From contig NZ_JYKY01000016.1 in assembly GCF_001042985.1 (NCBI RefSeq), forward strand, positions 49,816-113,815: a stretch of 64,000 bases of DNA, in the 5' to 3' direction. Shown in pieces: positions 64,000 through 64,000 of this stretch (position 1 is its first letter; each line of letters opens with the position of its first letter). Below the pieces are notes generated by a model. It had not been told where the DNA came from. It saw only the letters and a list, made by a program, of their open reading frames with translations, and did not search any database. This DNA comes from Pseudomonas lundensis (GTDB taxonomy: Bacteria; Pseudomonadota; Gammaproteobacteria; Pseudomonadales; Pseudomonadaceae). The translations under genes and the position numbers were made by a program.

Positions 64000-64000
64000 A
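63877..64000 (-). mobile_element. IS5-family (IS427-type) element, one end
   Basis: The element enters from the right edge. Its end begins GGCTCTGTACGTAAAG at 63877, preceded by CTA, which fits the YTAR target with TA duplication used by the IS427 group. The only part in the window is the end carrying the transposase C-terminus. Confidence 0.8.

Overview
The window is a Pseudomonas chromosome segment that spans the replication origin and then runs into an acquired island. The genus call rests on gene order (uvrD ... glmS-glmR, glmU-atp operon, parB-parA-rsmG-mnmG, mnmE-yidC-yidD-rnpA-rpmH / oriC / dnaA-dnaN-recF-gyrB), on the typical Pseudomonas forms of RnpA, DnaA and GyrB, and on a Pseudomonas-type REP element. 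The species cannot be fixed from sequence alone.

Region 1-23 kb is housekeeping plus ordinary accessory metabolism. It holds a GGDEF/EAL signalling protein cut by the left edge, UvrD helicase, a half-size EamA permease, a Tim44-like protein, a SMI1/KNR4 protein, a CPA2 cation/proton antiporter, an acyl-CoA thioesterase, PdxY and a DUF3301 protein. Next comes a zinc-starvation divergon (zigA, a DUF1826 gene and a second COG0523 GTPase on one side, folE2 on the other) around palindromes that look like Zur operators. A DUF3617 protein, cardiolipin synthase, cyclopropane fatty acid synthase, a periplasmic serine hydrolase, a GNAT-Rnk fusion, glmS and its DeoR-type regulator glmR follow. The glmS attTn7 site is intact and empty.

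Region 23-49 kb is the conserved origin block: glmU, atpCDGAHFEBI, the chromosome partition pair parAB, rsmG-mnmG, an ABC-F ATPase gene broken by an in-frame stop, mnmE, yidC, yidD, rnpA, rpmH, then oriC with its DnaA boxes, dnaA, dnaN, recF and gyrB. A perfect parS palindrome lies inside recF and a one-mismatch parS inside folE2. A second cluster of DnaA boxes in AT-rich DNA lies upstream of mnmG.

Region 49.2-64 kb is an island placed directly after the gyrB terminator. Its left part carries scars of mobile elements: an intact tnsA-like endonuclease gene, a truncated tnsB-like N-terminus, a short stretch of TGACCCAG repeats resembling IS21-family ends, an unrecognised 307-residue protein, a 64-bp palindrome and a tandem pair of paralogous ~69-residue proteins. 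The right part is a coherent envelope and metal-response cargo: an EptA/MCR-family phosphoethanolamine transferase, a His-rich zinc-ribbon protein, a CzcD-type cation diffusion facilitator, a DUF3147 membrane protein, a DUF2790 periplasmic protein, a CzcR/CzcS-like two-component system, a coiled-coil membrane protein, a small secreted protein, and a GT39 (ArnT-like) - GtrB-like - GtrA-like operon. An IS5-family (IS427-type) element cuts the 5' end of gtrA at the right edge. The 8-mer ATTACAAT, in either orientation, recurs in several intergenic regions of this cargo and is my best candidate for a regulator box tying the cluster together.
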